A stretch of DNA of 45,667 nt from an uncultured Dorea sp. Its GTDB lineage: Bacteria; Bacillota; Clostridia; Lachnospirales; Lachnospiraceae. This document shows positions 32,831 through 41,474 of the stretch, piece by piece; within the stretch, counting starts at the first letter, position 1, and each line of letters begins with the position of its first letter. The DNA lies in NCBI GenBank assembly GCA_948602995.1, contig CAPEBR010000029.1:1-45667 (forward strand). Reading direction: 5' to 3'. Below the pieces are notes generated by a model. The model was not told the DNA's origin and did no database searches. It saw only the letters and a list, made by a program, of their open reading frames with translations. The position numbers and the translations under genes are program-made.

Positions 32831-32951
32831 TGTCTATTCACGTTTTTAAAGCCTATTTTCGCCCTTTATCCCCCTACCCTTATATTTCTGCCCTTGCGCT
32901 ATTTCAAGCCGAATTTGCCACTCTGCAAGCCCTACTACAAGGCATTTGAAA

Positions 32952-33404
32952 CTATCTCCGCTTGAATCTCTCCGCTATTTCTCTGCGCTGTTCCTCTGAA
33001 AGCTGTTTTGTCGGATTTATCTTTATCCATGCGACCGGGATATGTGCGCACAAGCTGCCGTCCTGATTCTCCGCTACTATCTCGCATTCCTCTGGGCGTT
33101 CTGCTGCCAGTTTCTTAATGCGGCTCTTATACCGCCCCTGGCAGAAAGTGACTGCTGCCCTCTCGCTGTCCTTTACGAACTCAATCACATTCTCCACATT
33201 TCCAGTGATTTCCGGCAGCAGGATTTCCCCCACCGTCAGGCCGACTGCATCCGCTATCCGTTCCGCTGCGTCCTCGGATGCAAAGCCATCTTTTACAATC
33301 CACTGGAAAGACTTCTGATAAAGCCCCGTCCTGCTGCATACCGTTTCTTCTGTCAGGCTCTTTTCCTCCATGACTTCCACAATTCTTTTACCGTTCAATC
33401 TCAT
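32952..33404 (-). CDS. XRE-type regulator with C-terminal extension
   Basis: 150 aa. The N-terminal HTH (RIVEVMEEKSLTEETVCSRTGL...FQWIVKDGFASEDAAERIADAVGLTVGEIL) is followed by a ~75-residue basic domain (ERAAVTFCQGRYKSRIKKLA...HIPVAWIKINPTKQLSEEQR) of unknown fold. The start at 33404 has AAAGGA 10 nt upstream; the longer frame is rejected. It lies between the HicB gene and the repeat array, transcribed away from the array. Confidence 0.7.
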   Translation of the reverse strand: MRLNGKRIVEVMEEKSLTEETVCSRTGLYQKSFQWIVKDGFASEDAAERIADAVGLTVGEILLPEITGNVENVIEFVKDSERAAVTFCQGRYKSRIKKLAAERPEECEIVAENQDGSLCAHIPVAWIKINPTKQLSEEQRREIAERFKRR

Positions 33405-33561
33405 ACTGCGTCTATCCTTTCCCGGCATAGTGCCGTTACAATAACCGTTCTCTTTTTTGTGTACTGTTTTGTACGATTTACACCGCAAAACTCTATATGG
33501 CAGCAGGCGCATAATTCCCGGAAATACTAAATTTTGCAGAGGGCGGCAGGACTATAAAGCA

Positions 33562-34290
33562 TATTCTTTAGGGATATTTAGGGGTAAATATATAGGTTTT
33601 TTCAAGTCCTATATGCCGGGAAATAACAGGTTTTCACAAGTCCCATACTCTGAAAATGTAAGGTTTTGGCAGACTATCCCCGGATATGTTAAGTAAAGTT
33701 AAGTTACCATGCCCCCGAAAAAGTGAGGTTTTATGAGGTCCTTATATCCGCAATGCTAGGATTTTCTAGGGTGTTCCGGCTTTTATATATCTCCGAAAAA
33801 GTCAACAATAGTAAACATTTTTAGGCTTTTTTAGGTCTGTCATATCGGACAATATACAATCCTGCTGCCGGATGCTCTCTTTTAGGGCGTTAGAAATGTT
33901 ACCATGCCGCCCTTTTTAGGGTCTTGGAAATCTCGTCATTACTTTTTATGGCTGCCGGAACTGCCGATTGTGCGCCGCTCTTTTATGGTGTCAGAAATGT
34001 AAGGTTTCTTTTAAGGTCTGGCTCTCGCGCATACCTTTTTAGGGGCTATAAAATCTCTAAATGCCTTTTATGGACTCCGATAACTCCGAATACTCTTTAG
34101 GGGCTGCGGAATCTGCAATATCTTTTTAGGGGCTAAAGAAATGAAAGATACTGCTGCAGCTTGCCCCGGTGTCTTGCTGATCTACTCCGGCACTCGCCCT
34201 ATATGGCGAATAATCCAGTAAAATCTAGTATAAGCCCCGGATATTAGTATTTTTTAGTAATCTGCTTTTTAGGGTGTCCGATATGTCTTG
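33562..34290. repeat. Array of degenerate ~30-34-nt repeats (T-rich/AGGG core)
   Basis: On the plus strand the left part repeats AGGTTTTnnCAAGTCC-like units at 33594, 33628, 33661, 33726 and 33758. The right part repeats CTTTTTAGGGGCT or CTTTTATGG cores at about 33880, 33914, 33953, 33980, 34011, 34036, 34066, 34094 and 34123, each followed by GAAATnT-like sequence. Spacing is mostly 25-39 nt. No frame longer than about 85 codons crosses it. It could be a replication origin, partition site or protein-loading site; unknown. Confidence 0.75.
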
Positions 34291-34334
34291 ATGCACATTC
34301 TTTTTTGTGTAACTTTTTGTAACTTTTCTCCTGC

Positions 34335-34740
34335 GCGCGTATCGTGTCCACAAATTCAGTTTTGCCCGGAAAATCAAGGCTTTTCCCCTTGCGCCTATAC
34401 CGTGTCATTAAACTTCTTTTTTGGGTGTGCATTTCTGTGCATTTTTGCACTTTTCCCCTCATGCGTGTATCGTGTTACAAAACTCTTTTTTTGTGCGCAC
34501 TTTTGCGCATTTCATGTATTTTCCCCTCTGCTGCCTTTTACCTGAAAAGTATGGAAAAACTGCTGCCATGCGCCTATATACTGTCGTGTGCATAAATTCC
34601 CTATATCCCGGAAAATGCCACTAAATGCAACTATTTTCCACACCGCCCCTATAAACTGAATATCCCACCATTTCCCACTATCCACCATGCGCATATATCG
34701 TGTTTAGAAACTCCCTATATCCTCTAAAATGCCAACATTT
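34335..34740. repeat. Second degenerate repeat family (GCGCnTATAnCGTGT)
   Basis: Five copies on the plus strand: 34335-34347, 34391-34405, 34463-34475, 34570-34589 (with an insertion) and 34689-34703, spaced 56 to 119 nt. Each is preceded by C-rich sequence and followed by an A-rich segment; the first and last two also share CCCGGAAAAT or CTAAAATGCC. No gene is visible from 33405 to 34829. Confidence 0.7.
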
Positions 34741-34829
34741 GCCAACATTCCATTTTTTCATTTATTCGGAAAAACCGTGTTAAATCTATGAATAATGGGG
34801 ATAAATCAGAGAAAAACCGTTACAAAAAA

Positions 34830-35666
34830 CTATACTCCCCAATCACTTTTTAAGCGGTTCAGCATCTTCATTTCCTCGCTTGTGTCCTTGTCCGGGTTAC
34901 TGTCCGGGTGAAATGCCTTTGATAATGTGCGGTAAAACTTTTTCAGCATGGCCTTGTCAGCTTCATTGTAGTTACTGGCAGCAGTACCGCAATAACTACC
35001 TCCACTATATCCCCCGTAGTTACTACGGAAATTCTCATAATAACTACGGCTCTGCTCCCGGCTCCTGCGCTCATATTCCTTTCTTGCCTTAAAATCTGCC
35101 TTAATCTTTTTCAGGTATTCAGGATTGCGCAATTTGCCGAACACATCATAGCAGCGGTTGTATTCACTCCGGGTAACGCCGTATTTCTCCGTGAACTCGT
35201 TTACCCTCTCGTTATGCTCCCTGATTATGCGGCAGTTCTCCTGCCTTACAGCATATTCCTCCGTCTGTTTGTATTCCTCCCAAATGCGGTCAACAATAGC
35301 CTGCCACTTTGTATAAATCAGGTCTGCCAGTTCGCTTTCTTCCAGTCCAAGCGTATCCGCTTTTGATAAAAGACCGCCTATAATATAATCCCCCGGCCAG
35401 TCGCCCCAGTCCACAACCTCATAATATCCAATCGTACAAATTACGGTCTGTTTCTTCTTGACTTTCCCATTCTCCCGGTAACTCTCATGTATGCTTATGC
35501 GGTATGATTTCCTGATAGGGCGTTCAAACCGCTCTGCGCTGTTACGGTATTCATAGCTGCAGCACTCTTTACCGTCAGCCGTCCACCGTGATTCATATAC
35601 CTCTATCCCCTTTGGCTCTCCTGCCGGAACCGTCTTTGTTGCTACTTCCTGAATAACACAAAACAT
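34830..35666 (-). CDS. J-domain protein with N-terminal unknown region
   Basis: 278 aa. Residues about 234-278 form a short C-terminal J-domain-like unit: MLKKFYRTLSKAFHPDSNPD with the HPD tripeptide at 253-255, which in DnaJ proteins stimulates Hsp70 ATPase. The first ~200 residues have no recognised domain; a Ser/Tyr/Gly-rich linker (RSYYENFRSNYGGYSGGSY) joins the two. AAAGGA lies 7 nt upstream of the start. It may recruit host DnaK to remodel replication or repressor complexes, as lambda P/DnaJ do (inference). Placed between the repeat array and the ERCC4 nuclease. Confidence 0.75.
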   Translation of the reverse strand: MFCVIQEVATKTVPAGEPKGIEVYESRWTADGKECCSYEYRNSAERFERPIRKSYRISIHESYRENGKVKKKQTVICTIGYYEVVDWGDWPGDYIIGGLLSKADTLGLEESELADLIYTKWQAIVDRIWEEYKQTEEYAVRQENCRIIREHNERVNEFTEKYGVTRSEYNRCYDVFGKLRNPEYLKKIKADFKARKEYERRSREQSRSYYENFRSNYGGYSGGSYCGTAASNYNEADKAMLKKFYRTLSKAFHPDSNPDKDTSEEMKMLNRLKSDWGV

Positions 35667-35835
35667 AATATTTCCTTTCCGTAGTTACTGCGCCACGTTA
35701 CACAATAACCACATATCCCCTGCCAGTAATCACAAACACCCTGCCGGAAATTCCCGGCACCCCTCCCCCAAATTATGGGGTACCCCTGCCGCTGAATAGA
35801 TGCACCCTCTTTTCATGTGCGCCTGCTGCCACTGG

Positions 35836-36363
35836 CTATTTTAAAATCTCCCTTGCGTAATACTGGAAAGTGGAAACTATGTAATAGCCGGCATATTCCG
35901 GGGAAATGAATTGTATGTTTGCGTCAAATCTGTGTTCAAACGTCTTTAAAGATGCCATATAGGCAGCAGGCGTGAACTCCGTGCGGTATCTATGCCCGAT
36001 AATATCAGAGTAGCCGCCGGGGGCTTCAATCATCAGATAAACCTTGCATCCGTCATTCCCGGCTTTCAGGAACTCTTTTTCAAACCGTTCTCGCTCCCCG
36101 GTCAGATTCCCCGACAATTCCTCCAGGGATGCCTTGCGCTCCACCACGCAATCCCGGTGGAAAAATATGTCCCCACCTGCTGCCGCTGCCGGAATCATAA
36201 ACGAATAATCGCCGTATTCCAGTTTTTCAGTGTGGAAAGAAATTTTCTGTTTCCTGAAATAGTCCAGTATGTGAGTGTTTTTCTTTTCCCGGCTGTCAAC
36301 CAAAATAACCATGCTCTTTGTCAGCTTCTTTATTTCCTCCACGGAAAATTTATACTGCTTCAC
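35836..36363 (-). CDS. ERCC4-type nuclease
   Basis: 175 aa. It contains the XPF/ERCC4 nuclease motif set: ILVDSREKKN near residue 20 and, after LEYGDYSF, CVVERKAS with the V/I-ERK-x core. This family cuts branched or flap DNA. No helicase or HhH domain is attached. The GTG at 36363 is chosen: AAAGGGGTG is 6 nt upstream, and it lies 1 nt after the stop of the preceding gene; an earlier GTG falls inside the ribosome-binding site. It is probably a replication or recombination gene of the element. Confidence 0.82.
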   Translation of the reverse strand: MKQYKFSVEEIKKLTKSMVILVDSREKKNTHILDYFRKQKISFHTEKLEYGDYSFMIPAAAAGGDIFFHRDCVVERKASLEELSGNLTGERERFEKEFLKAGNDGCKVYLMIEAPGGYSDIIGHRYRTEFTPAAYMASLKTFEHRFDANIQFISPEYAGYYIVSTFQYYAREILK

Positions 36364-36364
36364 G

Positions 36365-36700
36365 CTATGCACCCCTTTCTTTCAGTTCCCTATCCAAATT
36401 GGCGAAAAACCGCCGCCGGAATCTGTAAAAACCACTCCGGCTAACGGCTGGCCTTTCCATTTCTCCAAGTTCCCACAAAATTTGCAGCCTATCAAAAGAC
36501 TTGCCTTGCCTGATAGACAATAATATCAGCGGTTCTATAAATTCAAATTCTTTGCAAGCTGCTTTCAGGATTTCCGGGGAATATACCCCGGCTCTGCATC
36601 CGCTTTGTAATTCTTCAAGACGCTGCTTTCCAATCCTGCGCTCTGCATTACTGAAGCATTGCATTGTATTTGTACCATTCCTGCGCCTACCTCTTGACAT
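36365..36700 (-). CDS. Hypothetical basic protein (111 aa)
   Basis: 111 aa with a basic N-terminus (MSRGRRRNGTNTMQCFSNAERRIGKQ) and a helical middle; ends SGFYRFRRRFFANLDRELKERGA. GGAGG lies 7 nt before the start. The stop is followed after 1 nt by the ERCC4 start, so the two are coupled. No family recognised; nucleic-acid binding is plausible from charge. Confidence 0.6.
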   Translation of the reverse strand: MSRGRRRNGTNTMQCFSNAERRIGKQRLEELQSGCRAGVYSPEILKAACKEFEFIEPLILLSIRQGKSFDRLQILWELGEMERPAVSRSGFYRFRRRFFANLDRELKERGA

Positions 36701-36767
36701 TTCAAACCCTCCAATCTTATGATTGTTATAGGCGTTCGGGGCTTGTCTGTATGGGCAGGCTCTTTTT

Positions 36768-37022
36768 TTAGGTGGCATTTTGTGGCATTTTCTGAATCTC
36801 CTTGCTTTTCCTTTCCAGTTCATCAATCGCCGCCAGTAATAAGGCAATCGCCAGTTTCGCATTATCATAATTCTTTGCAAGCTGCCCGGATTCATCAACC
36901 AACTGCTGCCATCTCTCATCTTCTGATTGCTGTATGCCTGCATACTTCTTGTAAAATTTCCATGCGTCCGTAAACATTCCATAGACTTTTTTCAATTCTT
37001 CATCCGTTACCAAATAAGCCAA
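36768..37022 (-). CDS. Hypothetical helical protein (about 84 aa)
   Basis: Mostly alpha-helical (ELKKVYGMFTDAWKFYKKY, then AKLAIALLLAAIDELERKSKEIQ). Only TTG starts are available: 37022, touching GGGAGG, or 37013, 9 nt from it; the latter is more usual. It overlaps the preceding gene by 14-23 nt. No family recognised. Confidence 0.55.
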   Translation of the reverse strand: MAYLVTDEELKKVYGMFTDAWKFYKKYAGIQQSEDERWQQLVDESGQLAKNYDNAKLAIALLLAAIDELERKSKEIQKMPQNAT

Positions 37023-37254
37023 CCTCCCAACATTTCCGCTTTAGCAACTGGTAAACCTCCGACAGCTTATCCCGGTTCTGCGGCTCCTGCCTTACCTCTG
37101 TTTCAAAATCCTGCTGCATTTCAGAAAGAATATTGTTCCTCTGCTCCACACTTTCAATGCCAGTGGTCCGCTCCCGGTATCGGTCATAAAATGCTGTGAC
37201 GGCAGCAGGACACCCCGGCGCATCCGCTAAACTGATAGCTTTATCTCTGTTCAT
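37000..37254 (-). CDS. Hypothetical protein (84 aa)
   Basis: 84 aa (MNRDKAISLADAPGCPAAV..., then SEMQQDFETEVRQEPQNRDKLSEVYQLLKRKCW). GGAGG lies 8 nt upstream of the ATG. It overlaps the end of the 174-aa gene by 14 nt. No family recognised. Confidence 0.6.
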   Translation of the reverse strand: MNRDKAISLADAPGCPAAVTAFYDRYRERTTGIESVEQRNNILSEMQQDFETEVRQEPQNRDKLSEVYQLLKRKCWEVGLFGNG

Positions 37255-37765
37255 CCGGCTTTCCTCCCTCCGGCGAATAAATCTCGCCGCCCTCTAATTC
37301 ATATTTGCACACATCATAGACAGCTTCATCTAATGGGGAAATTCCAAGTTCATGGTCAAAATATAGTGGATAAACTTCCCCATCATTACATAGCGCATAC
37401 ATAAGAACCTTACACTTATAGCTATATCCCTCATCATCCCTCATTACTGCATACATATCATGCATACAAGGAAGAAGCCGCTTGATTTTAGGTACTTCTG
37501 TTGGTCTGCTCCATTTAATTTCCTTTTTGATTTCTCTCTCCTGATACCTTACATTTTCTTCACCGAAAACATCCGTCAACAAGGGAAGCTGTTCTTTATC
37601 GAAAGACCAATCACATAATTCTTTGCAGCTCCTGATATTCTCAATGTACACCTTTACAACACAATCTCCTGACGCACTGGAAAGAATTGAAAGCAACTCT
37701 CCCTCCTTTTCATAGTAGGTTTCTGTGTCGCTGAATCTCACCCAAACTTCTTTTACTTTTTCCAT
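37241..37765 (-). CDS. Protein with possible DNA polymerase III alpha C-terminal-like (OB) segment
   Basis: 174 aa. Residues about 5-70 (VWVRFSDTETYYEKEGELLSIL...GDCVVKVYIEN...LPLLTDVFGEENVRYQE) resemble in pattern the C-terminal OB/tail segment of bacterial replicative polymerase alpha subunits; this is a pattern impression, not a proof. The rest is unknown. AAAGGAG lies 6 nt upstream. It follows the iteron cluster and the primase-helicase gene, which fits a replication role. Confidence 0.55.
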   Translation of the reverse strand: MEKVKEVWVRFSDTETYYEKEGELLSILSSASGDCVVKVYIENIRSCKELCDWSFDKEQLPLLTDVFGEENVRYQEREIKKEIKWSRPTEVPKIKRLLPCMHDMYAVMRDDEGYSYKCKVLMYALCNDGEVYPLYFDHELGISPLDEAVYDVCKYELEGGEIYSPEGGKPDEQR

Positions 37766-37824
37766 AATATCTCCTTTCAATTTGTCTGCCTGATTACCAA
37801 AAAACTTAAAATTGCTTACATACA

Positions 37825-37961
37825 TTTTGCACACTTCACTATATTAAAGTGCCTTGAAACTATTGATTTTACTGGATTTGTGCAAAATGTGCATTTTACA
37901 TGGGACATTCTGAAATTCATTCCTTATAGGGTTTTTACATTTGTTTTGCACATTTTGCACA
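37825..37961. repeat. 9-bp iterons TTTTGCACA beside the primase: candidate origin
   Basis: TTTTGCACA occurs at 37825-37833 and as an exact tandem pair at 37944-37952 and 37953-37961. Its reverse complement TGTGCAAAA is at 37879-37887, followed by ATGTGCA. An A+T-rich stretch lies between. It sits 14 nt from the 3' end of the primase-helicase, the place where phage satellites keep their origin. It may instead be an operator of the 174-aa gene. Confidence 0.65.
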
Positions 37962-37975
37962 TTTCAGGATTTTTC

Positions 37976-40408
37976 TTAGTCAAACGGCAGTTCTTCTTGT
38001 CCTTTATACTCAATAAATTCTGTTTCCACCGTATATCCCTTTACGATATTTTTTACGGTCTTTCCGTCTACCGTTCCACTGTTCGCAAACAATCCTTTTG
38101 TTTTAAGTTCTGCAAAGAAATTTGACTTGTTTTCCACCCCGAAGCCGTTTTCCTCGCACCACTTTGAATAAACCTCATAAATATCTTTTGCCTTGCTGTT
38201 TTTATCCGTCTTTGCCAGACATTCATTGATAAAATTGCCTATCTTATCACTGTCCGTCCTGTATGTATCTGTGGCGGTTTGTACTGCCGCCGGTGGCTTC
38301 AATCCCTCTTTGCGGTATAGCTGCAACCCCTCAATGCACCAATTCAGGATGCCGGATAGTTCCTTTTTATCCCTCAAACGATTCTTTAAATCTTTGTCTT
38401 GCTCCTGCGGCTCAAAATGTCGGTCAAAACTGATAACATTGATTCTGCCGGAACTGAAAACCGTATCATCTGTAATCGTTGGCAAGTAATTTGTATTTAT
38501 TACAAGTTTGAATTTGGGGATGAATGAAAATTCCCTTTGGTGTAAATGCCTTGCTGTAATGCTATCCCTGCCTAACAAAGATTTTAATAAAGCTGTATCA
38601 AATAACATCCTCTTTGGCGGCTCTGATGCATTACAGAATCTGCACCCTGCCAATCGTGCTATATCCCCGCTTGCCTGCCTGCTATCAAGATTTTGCTTTA
38701 CTGCCAAACTCTCCGGCTTCATGGTTAATGCATAGTCACCCAACAAATATATAAGAGTTTCGCAAAATGTACTCTTTCCGTTCCGTGTGGTACTCCCAAA
38801 GAGGATAAAACACGTTTCCTGTTCTGTGTTCCCGGTCAGTGAAAGCCCTGCTATCTTTTGGAGATACAATGTTTTCTCTGTATCATTCTGCATGATTTCC
38901 AGTAAAAACTTTTTCCACTCTTTGCAATCGGCAGCAGGATTGTATTCAACATTGCATATCTTTGAAAGAAGCATATCGGGGCTGTGGCTCAAAAATACAG
39001 GCTCATTCCCAGACAAATCAAGTGTACCGTTCTGCAAATTCAAAAGATAATCATTCACATCTAACTGCTCATTGCTGAAAAAGTATACATCCTTGCTGTC
39101 CTGAAGCATATTGTTCCGGTTCCTGATGTTACATAATGCCGCCACTGCTTTCAGATATTTCCCCTCTGTATCAACGTTTACCGCATATCTCACAAGTGCA
39201 TCCGACAGGGCTTTTGCTGATGCCCTCGCACTCAAGCCTTCAATATCATCAATCCACCGTTTGCCGTCATACCTCATAAAGTCTTTCCGTGACGGATTAT
39301 ATCTGTGCTTGTCCTTAAATACATCCGCAAACAGCCGCCCAAATCCTTTATCTGATGTTTCGTACTGTTCAGCGTGTAAATCCTTTAATGCTTGTTCTAA
39401 ATGCTTGTTCTGCTGCCCCTGTGGAATAACAGGACGATCAGCATCCTTTTGTTTTGTAACGGATTCATTGATGCAAGGCGTTTCCGCAATCATTTCTTCC
39501 AACTGCTGCAATGTGCCGCCATTTGAAAAGAAATCTGCAATATCCGCTTTATCTCTGCTCCTGTCCGGGACAACCACTTTGATAGATGCCGCCACGCCAT
39601 TTAAGGATGATATAATATCCCTTGTGAGGTTTTCCCCTGCCTTATCGTTATCCTGCAATATGACAATATCCGTACCCTTGAAGAATACCGCAAACTTCTT
39701 TCCCTTATATTTCCAGTCATTTGCGCTGCCTACTGTGGCAACATTCTCCATCCCTTTTCCATGGCAGGAATCAACGCACTTTTCGCCCTCCGTTATGTAC
39801 ACTCTTTCCCCTGTCCGGTACTGCCGGAAATCGCCATACATGGCAATGCAGGACTGATATTCCCCTTGCCTGAATTTCCGTATATATCCATCCTTTTCCA
39901 CGCCCTGCGATATGTGCTTTTCTTTCCTCCCACCGTCCGAAATATAATCAATACGGTACTTGTCATAAAGTTTCTTTCCCTCCGCATCCTTGTAATGGTA
40001 ATGATGCTTTGAACGAATTTCCTTTACAGAAAACCCCTCTCTTTTTGCTTTGCCATATAAGCCGGAAACAATAAACTTCATATCTGGGGGATCTTCTTCT
40101 GCTTTTCTATCATCAATAGTTATGCCGCATATCTCTGCACCCCTACGAACTGCATCCGCAAAATTTAGCCCCTCATTTATCATAATAAGGTCAATACTGG
40201 AATACTTTTTCTGCTCCCCTGCAAAGTCCTTCAGAAAAAACGAATCCCCCGACTGGTGCAGCCCCATTGATGGATGAAGGTCAGCGTTATTGTGTGAGGA
40301 TGTTTCAAGCGCAGTATATTTTTTCCTCGTATCATCATAACCGAATGAAGAAAATATCTGCCTGCTGCAGCTCCCCTTTATCATCTGTACAGCTTCATTA
40401 AAATCCAC
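37976..40408 (-). CDS. Primase-helicase (P4/D5 type, TOPRIM plus SF3 helicase)
   Basis: An 810-aa replication protein. The N-terminal region resembles a primase lead domain, then a TOPRIM-like core with VYITEGEKCVD (203-213) and ILQDNDKAG (250-258). A D5_N-type linker follows, then an SF3 helicase: Walker A GSTTRNGKST (538-547), sensor-1 LVINTNYLP (635-643) and R655 nearby. The C-terminal winged-helix region may bind the origin. The start is GTG with GGAGG 7 nt upstream. Expected to start and unwind element DNA replication. It is downstream of the Xis-like gene. Confidence 0.9.
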   Translation of the reverse strand: MDFNEAVQMIKGSCSRQIFSSFGYDDTRKKYTALETSSHNNADLHPSMGLHQSGDSFFLKDFAGEQKKYSSIDLIMINEGLNFADAVRRGAEICGITIDDRKAEEDPPDMKFIVSGLYGKAKREGFSVKEIRSKHHYHYKDAEGKKLYDKYRIDYISDGGRKEKHISQGVEKDGYIRKFRQGEYQSCIAMYGDFRQYRTGERVYITEGEKCVDSCHGKGMENVATVGSANDWKYKGKKFAVFFKGTDIVILQDNDKAGENLTRDIISSLNGVAASIKVVVPDRSRDKADIADFFSNGGTLQQLEEMIAETPCINESVTKQKDADRPVIPQGQQNKHLEQALKDLHAEQYETSDKGFGRLFADVFKDKHRYNPSRKDFMRYDGKRWIDDIEGLSARASAKALSDALVRYAVNVDTEGKYLKAVAALCNIRNRNNMLQDSKDVYFFSNEQLDVNDYLLNLQNGTLDLSGNEPVFLSHSPDMLLSKICNVEYNPAADCKEWKKFLLEIMQNDTEKTLYLQKIAGLSLTGNTEQETCFILFGSTTRNGKSTFCETLIYLLGDYALTMKPESLAVKQNLDSRQASGDIARLAGCRFCNASEPPKRMLFDTALLKSLLGRDSITARHLHQREFSFIPKFKLVINTNYLPTITDDTVFSSGRINVISFDRHFEPQEQDKDLKNRLRDKKELSGILNWCIEGLQLYRKEGLKPPAAVQTATDTYRTDSDKIGNFINECLAKTDKNSKAKDIYEVYSKWCEENGFGVENKSNFFAELKTKGLFANSGTVDGKTVKNIVKGYTVETEFIEYKGQEELPFD

Positions 40409-40448
40409 CGCCTTACCTCCATTCTGCCGTTATCTTTGAAAACCTCGC

Positions 40449-40649
40449 TCATTTACTCACCTGATAAACTGAAATAATGTATTCATAAAATGTATTCCAG
40501 TCTACCCTTGCTATCTTTCCGATTTTTACCAGTGCGCCGGATTCTTTCGCCAACTTCATAACTGTGTTAATTCCCATGTTGCTTTTTTCTGCCGTCTGTC
40601 GGTATGTAAGCAGTTCCCCGTTAAAATTCCTGTTTTTCAACTCGTTCAT
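40449..40649 (-). CDS. Xis-like/DUF6462-type HTH protein
   Basis: 66 aa: ELLTYRQTAEKSNMGINTVMKLAKESGALVKIGKIARVDWNTFYEYI, a winged-HTH excisionase/MerR-like layout with the wing KIGKIARVDW. Likely the excisionase or the switch activator of the element. AAAGGT lies 8 nt upstream. It is divergent from the repressor and followed by the primase-helicase after 40 nt. Confidence 0.75.
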   Translation of the reverse strand: MNELKNRNFNGELLTYRQTAEKSNMGINTVMKLAKESGALVKIGKIARVDWNTFYEYIISVYQVSK

Positions 40650-40679
40650 AATAATTTACCTTTCTTTGTGTTTTTAACG

Positions 40680-40708
40680 TTGCACTCCGTCTATATCCAT
40701 GATATAAT
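40680..40708 (+). promoter_or_regulatory. Promoter and operator of the element repressor
   Basis: TTGCAC, 17 nt, TATAAT. A 9-bp inverted repeat (ATGATATAA at 40699-40707, TTATATCAT at 40737-40745) covers the -10 box and the start-site region, as expected for repressor autoregulation. Confidence 0.65.
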
Positions 40709-40776
40709 AGTTAAAAGTAAAAAGCTATTCACTGTTTTATATCATATTTTCATGCGAAAGGAGATTTTAGTAAAAT

Positions 40777-41466
40777 ATGGTTTACAATAGTGTACAGGAC
40801 ATTGACGTTGAAAAAATCAACTCAAGAATTAAGGACGCTATCAAAGAATGGGGGACACAAGATGATTTCTTTGATGATATCCCATACTCAAAACAGGCAT
40901 TTCATAAATGTGTACGGGAAAAGTCAATGGTGTCATTATCAGTTTTGCTTGAAATTGCAAAGAAATTAGATTGTGATATGGGGTATCTGCTCTGTGAATA
41001 TGATGAAAAGCGGCATATTATGGCAGATGTAAAAGAAACTACTGGGCTATCATCAGATGTAATTGACATTATACTCAACATGAAAGATTCTTTCCTCAAA
41101 CTGTCAATCCTTAATGACTTATTAAAAGATGATTATTTCCTGGCAATAATAAATCTGCTTTATATGGTGGATTATCATTATGAAAAAGGAATAGAACTGG
41201 ATAAGGTAGAGGAAAAAGTTGAATCCGATTACAAAAATGCTGAAACCTTAGAAGAAAGAGAAAAATTTGAAAAACGTTACAATGATTATAGAGCCGAACA
41301 CAAATTGCATGATGCAAACGCTTTGGCTAATCGTTATCGCCTTACAGTTGCCTTTTCTAGGCTGTTAGACAAAAGATATAAAGCATTGCCGGACATTGAT
41401 ATTACTGACTCAGAATCCAGCTGGAAACAGACTAACCCCAAATTCAAGCATCCGATTTTATTTTAG
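40777..41466 (+). CDS. XRE-family repressor (CI/Stl-like position)
   Basis: 229 aa. The N-terminal HTH region is about residues 12-75 (KDAIKEWGTQDDFFDDIPYSKQAFHKCVREKSMVSLSVLLEIAKKLDCDMGYLL), followed by a long helical C-terminal part with no LexA-type protease motif that I can see. Hence induction by RecA-driven self-cleavage is not indicated; a partner-protein derepression as in Stl/SaPI is conceivable. It is the only rightward gene at this end, divergent from the Xis-like gene. AAAGGAG is 11 nt upstream, rather far. It ends at a terminator. Confidence 0.8.
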   Translation: MVYNSVQDIDVEKINSRIKDAIKEWGTQDDFFDDIPYSKQAFHKCVREKSMVSLSVLLEIAKKLDCDMGYLLCEYDEKRHIMADVKETTGLSSDVIDIILNMKDSFLKLSILNDLLKDDYFLAIINLLYMVDYHYEKGIELDKVEEKVESDYKNAETLEEREKFEKRYNDYRAEHKLHDANALANRYRLTVAFSRLLDKRYKALPDIDITDSESSWKQTNPKFKHPILF

Positions 41467-41474
41467 CAGAACCT

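Noticed and set aside
33562..34290. CRISPR-like array
   Set aside because: Units are degenerate throughout, spacing varies 25-39 nt, there are no constant repeats with unique spacers, and no cas genes are in the window.
34244..34545. Open frames on both strands within the second repeat family (72-85 codons)
   Set aside because: They follow the repeats, lack ribosome-binding sites and have low-complexity composition.
34335..34740. Retron or diversity-generating element
   Set aside because: No reverse transcriptase gene in the window, and the repeats do not form a template/variable pair.
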